Positions 7,657 to 15,859 of a stretch of DNA of 32,491 bases are shown here, in pieces. The stretch covers positions 1 to 32,491 of the forward strand of contig JAPOXY010000043.1 in the NCBI GenBank assembly GCA_026706845.1, written 5' to 3'. The notes below the pieces were generated by a model. It worked only from the letters and a program-made list of their open reading frames with translations. It did no database searches and was not told the DNA's origin. Numbering within the stretch: the stretch's first letter is position 1; each line of letters opens with the position of its first letter. The DNA comes from Gemmatimonadota bacterium (GTDB lineage Bacteria > Latescibacterota > UBA2968). The translations under genes were made by a program, and so were the position numbers.

Positions 7657-8966
7657 GGCGCATCCTCCAATTCAGCAGCATAGTGCCCTCGCACAGCGCC
7701 CTCCGCCCGGATAGATGACAACTGTCCCGGGGTAAATTTCAAAAGGAGATAATCCCCGGAAACTGTCACATCGTCGCTATCTTGCGTGATCCGCGTGCAA
7801 TATGCTTCATCGGAAATTGCCATCTGGGCTAACTCGCCATTGGAAAACCACAACACACACCGCTTGCCTCCCAGACGGCTTTCCGATAAGCTGTCCTGGG
7901 CAATATAAGAACCGATGCAGCCATCAGATAGTGTCAAACTATCCAATTTTCCATCTCTATAGGCCACTTTGAGGTCTCCACCAGACAACACCGCTCGCGA
8001 CGTATCTCGCTCGCTCAGATTGAGTATCACATTTCCCCAGGCGTGCATGCGCTGTGGGGCCTCATCACGAAAGACAATTCGAGCAGAATCTGAGCGTATT
8101 TTTTGTGCATGACCACTGGCAAGTGCCATAGCATGGATACGTGTGCTATCTGAAAGTACCAGCGCACGGATGGTCTGATCAGATACATCCATAAGAATTT
8201 TTGTGCCTTGTGCCGAAACGGAATCGCGCCTACTGGGATTGGTCCAGGTCATCAAGGGCCTACCAGAAAGGACGATTGCAGAATCCGCATACGCGCCAGA
8301 CCTGGCTTTTCCTCGCGTGTGTCCCTGACGCAAGATGAGGTTGCCATTGAGCAAGAGTTCTCGCCCGCGATTGGCAAAGGCAATAGAATCGGACTGCGTC
8401 TTGAGGGTATCGCCGTGTTCCCCTACTATCTGTAACTGTGTTTGGCCCCACAAATTTCCGCGCTCGCTGATTAAATCGTAGCGCAATTGAGAAGCGCGGA
8501 GGCTGCGGCCTTCCGGCAACAGAAGGATGACATCACCCTCGGCACTAAGCGAGTCCTCTTTGGTAAAAAACTGCACGATATGCGCCTCAAGCGTGTGCTG
8601 GTCGTCGCTTAGAAAGACCTGCCCCCGAAATATCGCGCGGTCTTCGCGGTCTTGAAACACAAGTGTATCAGCTCGAATTTCCCGCACCGTATCTTTGTAG
8701 CTCACTTGATGTACAAAAAGATAAATCGCATCTCCAACGCGTACATGTGCAGAATCGGCTTTTACAGTGAATTGGCGCAAGCTGTCTTCATACACCACGC
8801 TTCCGCGGTAATTGCGCTGTGTCTGGTCGTTTAAGAGCAGCGTTTTCACCCAATCTGCACTGAGCTTCTGCTCGGCATTTACTCCCGAACAGGTACATAT
8901 AAACAGAACTCCGAGAATGCCCCGGAGTTCTGTTAGAAAAATAAAATAATGTCTGATATTTTTCAC
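7653..8966 (-). CDS. lptA: OstA/LptA-like periplasmic LPS transport protein, enlarged
   Basis: A 437-aa exported protein. I place the start at GTG 8966, which overlaps the lptC stop by GTGA exactly as lptB overlaps this gene; a longer reading to 9011 would put 15 extra residues before the signal peptide. The signal peptide is FIFLTELRGILGVLFICTC...VNA (about residues 7-31). The mature part is almost entirely beta, with repeating patterns such as RADTLVFQDRE..IFRGQVFLSDD, which fit stacked OstA/LptA jelly-roll strands. Classical LptA is about 185 aa, so this is more than twice the usual length, as in OstA-like proteins of FCB-type genomes. It is likely the periplasmic bridge between LptC and LptD. 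Symbol by domain and context. Confidence 0.8.
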   Translation of the reverse strand: MKNIRHYFIFLTELRGILGVLFICTCSGVNAEQKLSADWVKTLLLNDQTQRNYRGSVVYEDSLRQFTVKADSAHVRVGDAIYLFVHQVSYKDTVREIRADTLVFQDREDRAIFRGQVFLSDDQHTLEAHIVQFFTKEDSLSAEGDVILLLPEGRSLRASQLRYDLISERGNLWGQTQLQIVGEHGDTLKTQSDSIAFANRGRELLLNGNLILRQGHTRGKARSGAYADSAIVLSGRPLMTWTNPSRRDSVSAQGTKILMDVSDQTIRALVLSDSTRIHAMALASGHAQKIRSDSARIVFRDEAPQRMHAWGNVILNLSERDTSRAVLSGGDLKVAYRDGKLDSLTLSDGCIGSYIAQDSLSESRLGGKRCVLWFSNGELAQMAISDEAYCTRITQDSDDVTVSGDYLLLKFTPGQLSSIRAEGAVRGHYAAELEDAP

Positions 8967-9496
8967 AGCTTTTTGCGTCTCATTCGCGTATTTACAAACA
9001 AAAGCGTCCATTGTTTCAGGTCTGACGAGGCATTAAAACCCACTCCTGTCTCCGTGCCATCGGGCCGAGAAATCATCACATAGCCGTCGCCCATAATGCG
9101 ATCCTCATCGCGTTGCCAGCGCAGCGAATCCGTTTGTAGTTGCGTGCCGTCTCGTGCAACGACAACCACAGATTCATATACTTTCATATCGTCGCCCGAT
9201 GCGTTAATTTCGCCCCTTTCAGCACTCAGCGTGGAAACTGTATCGCCCTGGGAATTAAAAAATACAACCCGAACCCCATCGGAAAATCGGGCGGGTTCAT
9301 TTTCCGACACCTGTTGAAAAGAGCCAGCTCGAACCTGCGCTCGGGATTTGCCACGATCCGTAATCCGCGTGGACCAGTGCCACATTTCTCGGTTAACCGG
9401 CGTTTCTTCCACAGCATGTTCTACCCGATCAGCAGGAGCGCAGGCACACAGGGCGCACAATAGAACCTCAGACGCTTTTTTCAGAAATCGACGCAT
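8963..9496 (-). CDS. lptC: LptC-like LPS export lipoprotein
   Basis: About 177 aa. An N-terminal hydrophobic stretch (EVLLCALCACAP) ends in a plausible lipobox cysteine near residue 19, so it may be membrane-anchored as a lipoprotein rather than by a transmembrane helix. The body is the LptC/YrbK beta fold: FSDGVRVVFFNSQGDTVSTL, then SAERGEINASGDDMKVYESVV and LQTDSLRWQRDEDRI. LptC passes LPS from LptFG to LptA. The start is ambiguous among TTG 9502, GTG 9499 and ATG 9496, which are consecutive codons; AAGGA upstream gives spacings of 5, 8 and 11 nt. All overlap the pyrG 3' end by about 30 nt. The stop is coupled to the next gene by GTGA. Confidence 0.85.
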   Translation of the reverse strand: MRRFLKKASEVLLCALCACAPADRVEHAVEETPVNREMWHWSTRITDRGKSRAQVRAGSFQQVSENEPARFSDGVRVVFFNSQGDTVSTLSAERGEINASGDDMKVYESVVVVARDGTQLQTDSLRWQRDEDRIMGDGYVMISRPDGTETGVGFNASSDLKQWTLLFVNTRMRRKKL

Positions 9497-11249
9497 CACC
9501 AACTCGTTCCTTTGTATGAGCGACGACAGCTTCTACAAAACCGTAAAACAAAGGGGCGGGCTGTTCGAGGCGCGACTTAAATTCGGGATGGGCTTGCGTA
9601 GCTACAAAAAATGGATGATCAGGTAACTCGATAAATTCCATGAGTTTAGTGCCATCCTCTCGGCGGTGATACCCGGAGAAAATCAGGCCAAATTCATCGA
9701 GCAAATCGACGAATTTGGGCGATACTTCATAGCGATGGCGATGGCGTTCAATCACGCAGCGCTCGCTTTCGAGAAGAACACCCAGGCGGAAAGCCTCAGC
9801 CGGATTCTTGCTCAGTTGATCGATGCGCCATGCGTCTTCCTCCAGGCGCCCCGTGCGTTCATACAGGTCGAGTACGACACTCTCTCGGCGGAGTACAGCC
9901 ACATATCCTCCCAGCCGCATCGTACCGCCAAAACGACTTTCTTCAATGATTTCTCGTTGGCTCATCTGAATATCGATCACGGCATGGGGCGTGTCGGGAT
10001 CATTTTCAGCCGAATTGGCATCTTTCAATCCCACCGCGTTTCGCGCATATTCAACAATTGCCATCTGAAGTCCATAACACAGTCCGAGAAATGGCAGACC
10101 ATTTTCACGCGCATAGCGAATGGCCTCAATCACCCCTTCGGCTCCTCCTTCACCAAAAGCCCCCGGCACAATAATGCCATCAAATTCTCCAAGTACATCT
10201 TCGACCCCTCCCATTTCGAGGCTGGCCGAATCAATCCAGGAAATATCGATGCGCGTGTCCAAATTGGCACCGGCGTGTTCGAGGGATTGGTTCACAGAAA
10301 TGTACGAATCTGTAAATTCGTAATCGCCGATCTCGACGTATTTTCCAACCATCGCCACTTTCACCGTCTGTGAAGGCCGACGAATCTTCTGCACCAACTG
10401 CGTCCACCGCGTCCAATCGGGTTCTTTTTTGGGTTCCAGCCCCAGGTGAGCGAGCATTTTAACACCTACCTGCTCGCTTTCATAATGGATCGGAACCTGA
10501 TATACGATATCCAAATCTGGCGCGGAAATAATGCGATCTTTTGGAATATTGGCAGAAACCTCAATTTTGCGTTTTCGCACCTCATCAACCGGTCGCGTGG
10601 CGCGGCAAATAATAAAGTCGGGCACCATGCCATGTCCGCTTAGTAGTTTGACTGCGTGTTGCGTGGGTTTGGTCTTCATCTCGTTGATATGATCGGGTAC
10701 GGGCAAATAGCTAACCAGCACATACATAATATTAGCTTCGCCAATTTCCCGCTCCAGGCCCTTCATTGCAAAGAAAAATGGGATATTCTCATCGTCGCCA
10801 ATGGTGCCGCCAATTTCGACCAGCGCGATATCGGACCCCTGTGCAGCCTGCTGAACCCGATTTTTGATCTCGTCAGTAATATGTGGGATCGGCTGAACGG
10901 TCTGTCCGAGATATTCGCCCCGCCGCTCGCGCTCGATAACCGCGTGGTAAATTTGTCCGGTTGTAAGATTGTTTGTGCGGGGCAAATCCAGGCCGAGAAA
11001 CCGCTCGTAGTTTCCCAAATCGAGATCGATCTCGCCCCCATCATCCGTGACCCACACCTCGCCGTGTTCCGTGGGCCTGAGTGTTCCGGCATCGTAATTC
11101 AAATAGGGATCGATCTTTATGGCCGTGGTTTTATAGCCGTAATACTGCAAAATTTTACCGATAGAAGCCGTGGCGAGTCCTTTCCCCACGCCACTGATCA
11201 CCCCCCCGGCAACCACGATGTATTTTGGTTCGCGATCATTTTTTTTCAC
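9468..11249 (-). CDS. pyrG: CTP synthase PyrG
   Basis: Makes CTP from UTP, ATP and glutamine. The synthetase domain has the P-loop VAGGVISGVGKG (residues about 12-23) and the Mg/UTP loop HGEVWVTDDGGEIDLD. The class I glutamine amidotransferase domain has the nucleophile in LGLCYGLQ and the His-Glu pair in QAHPEF. I place the start at GTG 11249 (GGAGG 6 nt upstream); the open frame runs on to 11306 but without an SD. At 593 aa it exceeds the usual about 545. The extra length is mostly an insertion of roughly 35 residues between the GTMRLGGYVAVL strand and the ERHRHRYEV motif, plus a short C-terminal tail. CTP is needed for CMP-Kdo, which fits its place next to the lpt genes. Confidence 0.95.
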   Translation of the reverse strand: MKKNDREPKYIVVAGGVISGVGKGLATASIGKILQYYGYKTTAIKIDPYLNYDAGTLRPTEHGEVWVTDDGGEIDLDLGNYERFLGLDLPRTNNLTTGQIYHAVIERERRGEYLGQTVQPIPHITDEIKNRVQQAAQGSDIALVEIGGTIGDDENIPFFFAMKGLEREIGEANIMYVLVSYLPVPDHINEMKTKPTQHAVKLLSGHGMVPDFIICRATRPVDEVRKRKIEVSANIPKDRIISAPDLDIVYQVPIHYESEQVGVKMLAHLGLEPKKEPDWTRWTQLVQKIRRPSQTVKVAMVGKYVEIGDYEFTDSYISVNQSLEHAGANLDTRIDISWIDSASLEMGGVEDVLGEFDGIIVPGAFGEGGAEGVIEAIRYARENGLPFLGLCYGLQMAIVEYARNAVGLKDANSAENDPDTPHAVIDIQMSQREIIEESRFGGTMRLGGYVAVLRRESVVLDLYERTGRLEEDAWRIDQLSKNPAEAFRLGVLLESERCVIERHRHRYEVSPKFVDLLDEFGLIFSGYHRREDGTKLMEFIELPDHPFFVATQAHPEFKSRLEQPAPLFYGFVEAVVAHTKERVGDASISEKSV

Positions 11250-11312
11250 AATGTGCCTCCATCTGTATTCGACAAAAGAAAATCGGCGGAAGTTTACCGC
11301 CGACACTTGTGC

Positions 11313-11600
11313 TTATTCAATTACTCTGGGGACGCGGAAGTGACCTTGCCCAGAAAGCGGGGCATTCGCCAGCGCATCTGACCGATCCAATGAACGTCCC
11401 ATTACATCGTCCCGAAACGCATTTTCCAGGGGGAGTACATGCGCTGTTGGGGAGACCTCTGTTGTATCGAGTTGATCAAGTGCCGCAACATATTCGAGCA
11501 TGCGGTTCAAGTCTTCGATTAGTTGCGCCTCTTCTTCCGGCGCAAAATCCAGGCGCGCAAGTTGCGCCACTTTTCGTACATCATCTTTTGAAACAGGCAT
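11313..11600 (-). CDS. gatC: Asp-tRNA(Asn)/Glu-tRNA(Gln) amidotransferase subunit C
   Basis: The 95-aa length is normal for GatC, the belt-like subunit that stabilises GatA in the GatCAB complex, which amidates mischarged Glu-tRNA(Gln) or Asp-tRNA(Asn). Diagnostic segments are VRKVAQLARLDF near the N-terminus, a central LNRMLEYVAALDQLDTTEVSPT helix-turn, and the C-terminal LRxD-like stretch (AFRDDVMG...). The start is ATG with AGGA about 6 nt upstream, 8 nt after the pcrA stop. gatA and gatB are not adjacent; 63 bp separate it from the pyrG start. Confidence 0.93.
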   Translation of the reverse strand: MPVSKDDVRKVAQLARLDFAPEEEAQLIEDLNRMLEYVAALDQLDTTEVSPTAHVLPLENAFRDDVMGRSLDRSDALANAPLSGQGHFRVPRVIE

Positions 11601-11608
11601 AGGGAATC

Positions 11609-13780
11609 CTATCCTGGCTGAAGATTGGCAAATTTGACCATAAGGGTCTTAACGGCTCCACCGTCGAACCGCACTTTGAGTCTGGCTGTTTGTCCCGATC
11701 CCGTGCGGCTTTGAATCTGTCCACGGCCCCAGGCGGGATGCACGACCCAGGATCCGACATCCATCAAAAACGGTTCTCCCGGATTGACCCGTCGGGCGGG
11801 TTCTCTGCCCGATTTTCGACCTGGAGCACTGCTGACCTCGCTAATCTTAAAACCGGCATCGAGCAGGTCTTCGGGGATTTCGGACAAAAACTGCGAGGCC
11901 GAACAGGATACCGCACCGCCGTATCGCTGCCGCCGCATTGCATAAGACAAAAAGAGCCGATCCTGGGCGCGGGTAATGCCTACATAGAAAAGACGGCGCT
12001 CCTCTTCTAACGCATCTTCCATATTGCCCTCTTCGCCAGCGGTTCGCAAAATTGGAAACAGCCCATCTTCGAGGCCGGTAACAAACACAATGGGAAATTC
12101 CAGTCCCTTGGCACTGTGCAAAGTCATCAGTGTGACCGCATCCGCGGCATTTTCCCATTGATCCACATCTGTCACCAGCGAAACTTTCCGCAAATACGCC
12201 TCTAAAGAGATATCGTCCGACTGCTCGACAAAAAGCTGGATATCTGTCAGCAGTTCCGCGACATGCGCTCTTCGCGACATCTGTTCTTCTGGTAGAAGTT
12301 TCTCAAAATCGCCCAAATATCCGGTTTCATCGACAATTTTTGCGGCAAGTTCATCCGCGGGTATCGCTTCCATATCCACGCGAAAACCCTCGATCATGTC
12401 GTAAAACCGCTGCATCGCGTGAGCTGTGCGCTTCGGAATTGTATCAATAGCATCTAAATGTGCAAGTGCCTCATAGGGCGCAACCCCCTCGCGCATGGCA
12501 AACTCATCGAGCCGTCCTGTAGATGTCGCTCCAATGCCGCGGCGCGGTGTGTTAATCACGCGCCAAAAACTGATGGAATCGCGCGGATTGGCCACCAATT
12601 TGAGATATGCGAGCACATCCTTGACTTCCTTGCGCTCGTAAAATCGCACATCCCCCACGATTTGATACGGGATATTGGCGCGTCTAAATCCTTCTTCAAG
12701 GGCGCGAGACTGTGCATTGGTGCGATATAGCACCGCCATATCCCGGTAGGTATGCTCGCGCTTAAAATCTTGTGCCACACCGGCTATCCAGCGTGCCTCT
12801 TCTGCTTCATCGACACATCTTTTCAAACGGATTTTCTCGCCCCGCGTGCGATTTGTCCACAGTTCCTTCCCCTTGCGCCCCGCATTGTTGCGAATCAGGG
12901 CATTGCCAGCATCCAGAATAACCTGCGTGGAACGGTAATTTTGCTCCAGACGCACGACAAGTGCGTTGGGATAATCGGCTTCAAAATCGAGAATATTGCG
13001 AATATCTGCGCCGCGCCATGCATAGATGCTCTGATCATCATCGCCAACAACACATATATTTTGATGCTCCTCAGCCAGATGACGCGCAAAAAGGTATTGT
13101 GGACGATTGGTATCCTGATATTCGTCGATTAAAATATGTGAAAACTGCGTCTGGTAGGTCTGTCTTACATCCTCGTGATCGCGGATCAACTCCACGCTCA
13201 ATGTCAACAAATCGTCAAAGTCAACGGCATTATTCTGCTTCAAGGCATCCTGATAATGGCGGAAGACCCGCGCGATTATTTGCTCCCGAAACGTGCTCGC
13301 ACGCTGGGCAAATACATCGACGCCCACCATCTGATTTTTTGCCTGGCTAATCCGCGTGCGAATCAAACGCGCTGGAAAATCGCGTTCGGAAAGTTCCTCG
13401 TCGGCAATCACCCGTCGCAGAAGTGCGAGTTGATCTGTGGTATCGTAAATCGTAAAGTTGGATCTTAGCCCCACCCGTTCGGCCTGTGACCGCAAAAGAC
13501 GCGCACATAAACTGTGGAACGTGCCAATCCACATGGTTTTGCACGAGCGATGAAGCAAGTCTTCGACCCGCTCGCGCATTTCTCCTGCGGCCTTGTTGGT
13601 AAAGGTCATCGCCAAAATCTGACGTGGATCAACGCCGCATTCACTCAACAGATAGGCGATGCGCCGCGTCAAAACGCGCGTTTTGCCAGATCCGGCCCCC
13701 GCGAGAATGAGCACGGGACCATCTACGACCTGTACAGCTTTGCGTTGTGCATCATTTAATCCATTGAGAATCGAAGACAT
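11609..13780 (-). CDS. pcrA: PcrA/UvrD-type superfamily 1 DNA helicase
   Basis: A 723-aa 3'-5' DNA helicase for repair and removal of RecA or stalled polymerase. The Q motif and Walker A are near the N-terminus (LNDAQRKAV; LAGAGSGKT at residues 26-34). Motif II is IDEYQDTN, motif III is VGDDDQSIYAWRGAD, and motif IV is RLEQNYRST. Motifs V-VI are LMTLHSAKGLEFPIVF and EERRLFYVGITRAQ. The C-terminal 55 residues (VVHPAWGRGQI...VRFDGG..KTLMVKFANL) form the Tudor-like domain that in PcrA binds RNA polymerase. PcrA and UvrD share all of these motifs, so the symbol is a choice within the family. The start ATG has only a weak SD. Confidence 0.94.
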   Translation of the reverse strand: MSSILNGLNDAQRKAVQVVDGPVLILAGAGSGKTRVLTRRIAYLLSECGVDPRQILAMTFTNKAAGEMRERVEDLLHRSCKTMWIGTFHSLCARLLRSQAERVGLRSNFTIYDTTDQLALLRRVIADEELSERDFPARLIRTRISQAKNQMVGVDVFAQRASTFREQIIARVFRHYQDALKQNNAVDFDDLLTLSVELIRDHEDVRQTYQTQFSHILIDEYQDTNRPQYLFARHLAEEHQNICVVGDDDQSIYAWRGADIRNILDFEADYPNALVVRLEQNYRSTQVILDAGNALIRNNAGRKGKELWTNRTRGEKIRLKRCVDEAEEARWIAGVAQDFKREHTYRDMAVLYRTNAQSRALEEGFRRANIPYQIVGDVRFYERKEVKDVLAYLKLVANPRDSISFWRVINTPRRGIGATSTGRLDEFAMREGVAPYEALAHLDAIDTIPKRTAHAMQRFYDMIEGFRVDMEAIPADELAAKIVDETGYLGDFEKLLPEEQMSRRAHVAELLTDIQLFVEQSDDISLEAYLRKVSLVTDVDQWENAADAVTLMTLHSAKGLEFPIVFVTGLEDGLFPILRTAGEEGNMEDALEEERRLFYVGITRAQDRLFLSYAMRRQRYGGAVSCSASQFLSEIPEDLLDAGFKISEVSSAPGRKSGREPARRVNPGEPFLMDVGSWVVHPAWGRGQIQSRTGSGQTARLKVRFDGGAVKTLMVKFANLQPG

Positions 13781-13807
13781 AAGCCAGTTGTCAAAACCCC
13801 CAGGCCT

Positions 13808-14833
13808 CTAATCCCCTGTTACCAGTTTCTTTTTTTGCCAGGTATTTTCTCGTGCAGAAGCGGTTCTCTTTTTTGCAGCTACATGCTCTTGCAAGGTTCG
13901 TGTAAAAACATGACCGCCTGCGCCGGTAGCGACAAAATACAAATAATTGACATCCGCGGGAAAAAGTGCAGCCTCGATAGACGCACGTCCAGGACTGTTA
14001 ATCGGCCCGGGTGGCAATCCCGCATGGCGATAAGTATTATAGGGAGAATCGAAGTCATAATCCTTGTAAAAAAGTCGTCGAGGTTCACCGGGAAGAGCAT
14101 ATTGCACCGTGGGATCGGCTTGCAGACGCATGCCTTTTTTCAGACGATTGTGATAGACTGCCGCAATCGTATCTCGCTCGGAATCCCAACTGGTTTCCCC
14201 TTCGATAATAGATGCGAGGGTGATCACCTCGTGAATACTCATTTCGAGTTCATCTGCGCGTCTCTGAAGCCGTTCTTCAAAAACAGCCTGACAGTGCTCA
14301 ACCATCCTGCGCAAAACCTGTTGTTCTGATGCTGTTGTCGGAAAATTATAGGTTTCGGGAAATAAATAGCCTTCCAGATCTTTGGCCTGCACGGAAAGGG
14401 TTTTGCAAAAAGCGGCACTGTTCATTAACAACAGCAATTTATTCTGGTCGAGTTTTAATTTTTCAGATAAGATCGCCGCAACTTGTTTTTTTTCTAAACC
14501 TTCGAGGACCGTAACATCTTGCGTGACATCGCGTGAACGCTCCAACTCGAGCAAAATCTCCCAGGTCGTCATCTGACCGTCGAAAGGATGAATGCCAGCC
14601 TTCAGGCGGCGACTGCTCCCATTGAGTTGCGCGAGAAACTGCAGCAGTCGCGGGCTGTGGATCAGGCGCTTCCCATAGAGTTGATGACTGATTTGTTTAA
14701 CGGTTGCTCCAGGTCGAATCTCGACCTCTTTCTTCCCCACTCCCGTTGGCCGATTAAAAATAAAAATCCCCGTGCAAGCAACCAAAATGCACACAATTGG
14801 CACAATGCTCAAAATAAAGAGAAACCGTTTCAT
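13808..14833 (-). CDS. mltG: Endolytic peptidoglycan transglycosylase MltG (YceG-like)
   Basis: Inner-membrane lytic transglycosylase that ends nascent glycan strands. The 341-aa length is normal. An N-terminal transmembrane helix (LFILSIVPIVCILVACTGIF, about residues 4-23) is followed by a LysM-like segment (VEIRPGATVKQISHQLYGKRLI). The catalytic domain is marked by LEGYLFPETYNF, the catalytic glutamate in LASIIEGET (near residue 211), RLKKGMRLQADPTVQYAL and YNTYRHAGLPPGPINSPG. Its stop and start are close to pcrA (27 nt) and ruvX (6 nt). The mltG-ruvX pairing is common in bacteria. Confidence 0.95.
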   Translation of the reverse strand: MKRFLFILSIVPIVCILVACTGIFIFNRPTGVGKKEVEIRPGATVKQISHQLYGKRLIHSPRLLQFLAQLNGSSRRLKAGIHPFDGQMTTWEILLELERSRDVTQDVTVLEGLEKKQVAAILSEKLKLDQNKLLLLMNSAAFCKTLSVQAKDLEGYLFPETYNFPTTASEQQVLRRMVEHCQAVFEERLQRRADELEMSIHEVITLASIIEGETSWDSERDTIAAVYHNRLKKGMRLQADPTVQYALPGEPRRLFYKDYDFDSPYNTYRHAGLPPGPINSPGRASIEAALFPADVNYLYFVATGAGGHVFTRTLQEHVAAKKRTASARENTWQKKKLVTGD

Positions 14834-14839
14834 GAGGGG

Positions 14840-15250
14840 CTATTTTCCTTTGTGTTGTAAATAGGTTTCGAGGATTAATACGGCAGCCATGCGATCTATT
14901 TCACCTTTGCGTTTTTTAGTCTGCATGGCCTGTAACTCGCGTTTTGCACCCGCCGATGAAAGCCGTTCATCAAACGTGCGAACGGGCATATTACACAAAA
15001 CAGCGAGTTGGGAAGCGAAATTTTCTACAGCGCTCGCCATTTCTCCACAACTGCCATCCATGTTTAAGGGCAAGCCAATAACCACTTCCCCAACAGCCTC
15101 GTCTTCTGTGACCTGCGCGACCTGCGCGACACTATCATTGAAATTGCGGACTTTGAGTGTGGGCAATCCACGGACAGATATTTGCAATTCGTCGCATACC
15201 GCAAGACCAATGCGGCGCCTCCCAAAATCAACGGCTAAAATCCGCGTCAT
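14840..15250 (-). CDS. ruvX: RuvX/YqgF RNase H-fold nuclease
   Basis: The 136-aa length is normal for this family, which has been linked both to Holliday junction resolution and to 16S rRNA 5' processing. Motifs: DFGRRRIGLAV with the first catalytic Asp at residue 8, VVIGLPLNMDG, FDERLSS, and a C-terminal IDRMAAVLILETYL holding the last acidic residue. It starts at ATG 15250, with a poor SD, directly after the stop of the 58-aa gene (2 nt gap), so coupled translation is likely. It is followed by mltG after 6 nt. Confidence 0.95.
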   Translation of the reverse strand: MTRILAVDFGRRRIGLAVCDELQISVRGLPTLKVRNFNDSVAQVAQVTEDEAVGEVVIGLPLNMDGSCGEMASAVENFASQLAVLCNMPVRTFDERLSSAGAKRELQAMQTKKRKGEIDRMAAVLILETYLQHKGK

Positions 15251-15252
15251 AA

Positions 15253-15429
15253 TCAGGGTTGCCCATCAATATGGCCTCGCAAACGGTCGCGTTTTTCCAT
15301 TGCAACTTTGTGCAGGGCAACCGCGAGTTCGCGTGCATCGACCTGTCCGCGTTTAGCATAGGGCAGCAAATCGTCTCTAAGAGCTTCTATTTCGTCAATA
15401 TGCGCCCGAAGGATCAATGGATTATTCAC
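15253..15429 (-). CDS. Small helical protein of unknown function (58 aa)
   Basis: Not recognised. I choose GTG 15429, which has AAGGGA about 6 nt upstream and overlaps the upstream stop by a few bases. Longer readings (ATG 15456, or to 15492) overlap the neighbour by 35-70 nt and lack a better SD. The product is charged and wholly helical (HIDEIEALRDDLLPYAKRG, ELAVALHKVAMEKRDRLR), with no membrane segment, perhaps a small coiled-coil partner. Its position, overlapping the 115-aa gene and 2 nt before ruvX, supports it as a real cistron. Confidence 0.6.
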   Translation of the reverse strand: MNNPLILRAHIDEIEALRDDLLPYAKRGQVDARELAVALHKVAMEKRDRLRGHIDGQP

Positions 15430-15769
15430 CCTTATTCCCTTTGTTTGTATGACCATTGCGGTGGGGTTTGCCAAATTGAGGCGGCATCCCATACAGGGAT
15501 TCGACAGCCGATGTGTCTGTAACAGGGCGATCCCACAGCGATTTGATAATGGATTGGAACATCACTTGCAGGGATCGCTTGCGATTTTTCAGGCAGAGCT
15601 TGCGAATGCGCTTTCGGGAGGTCCGCCTGGGTTCTTCGCGAATAAAATCAGCCGCACTGATCCCCTGCTCATGTGCGTGTTCCATCAGGTTGTTAAACGC
15701 TTCAATATCGGTATTGTCTGTCAAAACAGACAATATGCGTTCATCTTCGCTAAAATCTGGCTTTTCCAT
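15422..15769 (-). CDS. Uncharacterised basic protein (115 aa)
   Basis: Not recognised. ATG 15769 has a good SD (aggagag) about 5 nt upstream. An acidic helical N-terminal half (EDERILSVLTDNTDIEAFNNLMEHA) is followed by a very basic stretch (EEPRRTSRKRIRKLCLKNRKR, residues about 46-66) and a polar glycine/asparagine-rich end. The layout suggests a nucleic-acid-associated or regulatory protein, but no motif proves it. There is no signal peptide. It is the first gene of the ruvX-mltG-pcrA part of the run; the 90 bp before it hold no clear terminator. Confidence 0.65.
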   Translation of the reverse strand: MEKPDFSEDERILSVLTDNTDIEAFNNLMEHAHEQGISAADFIREEPRRTSRKRIRKLCLKNRKRSLQVMFQSIIKSLWDRPVTDTSAVESLYGMPPQFGKPHRNGHTNKGNKGE

Positions 15770-15859
15770 TTTTCTCTCCTTCAGGCAAACTTAAGCAATA
15801 CACGCATTTCTGTCAATCAATCGACATAAAAAAATCAGGCGGATTGTTTTCATATATCT

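Noticed and set aside
9666-11381. Two long plus-strand ORFs opposite pyrG (235 and 241 codons)
   Set aside because: pyrG is unmistakable on the minus strand; these are antisense open frames.
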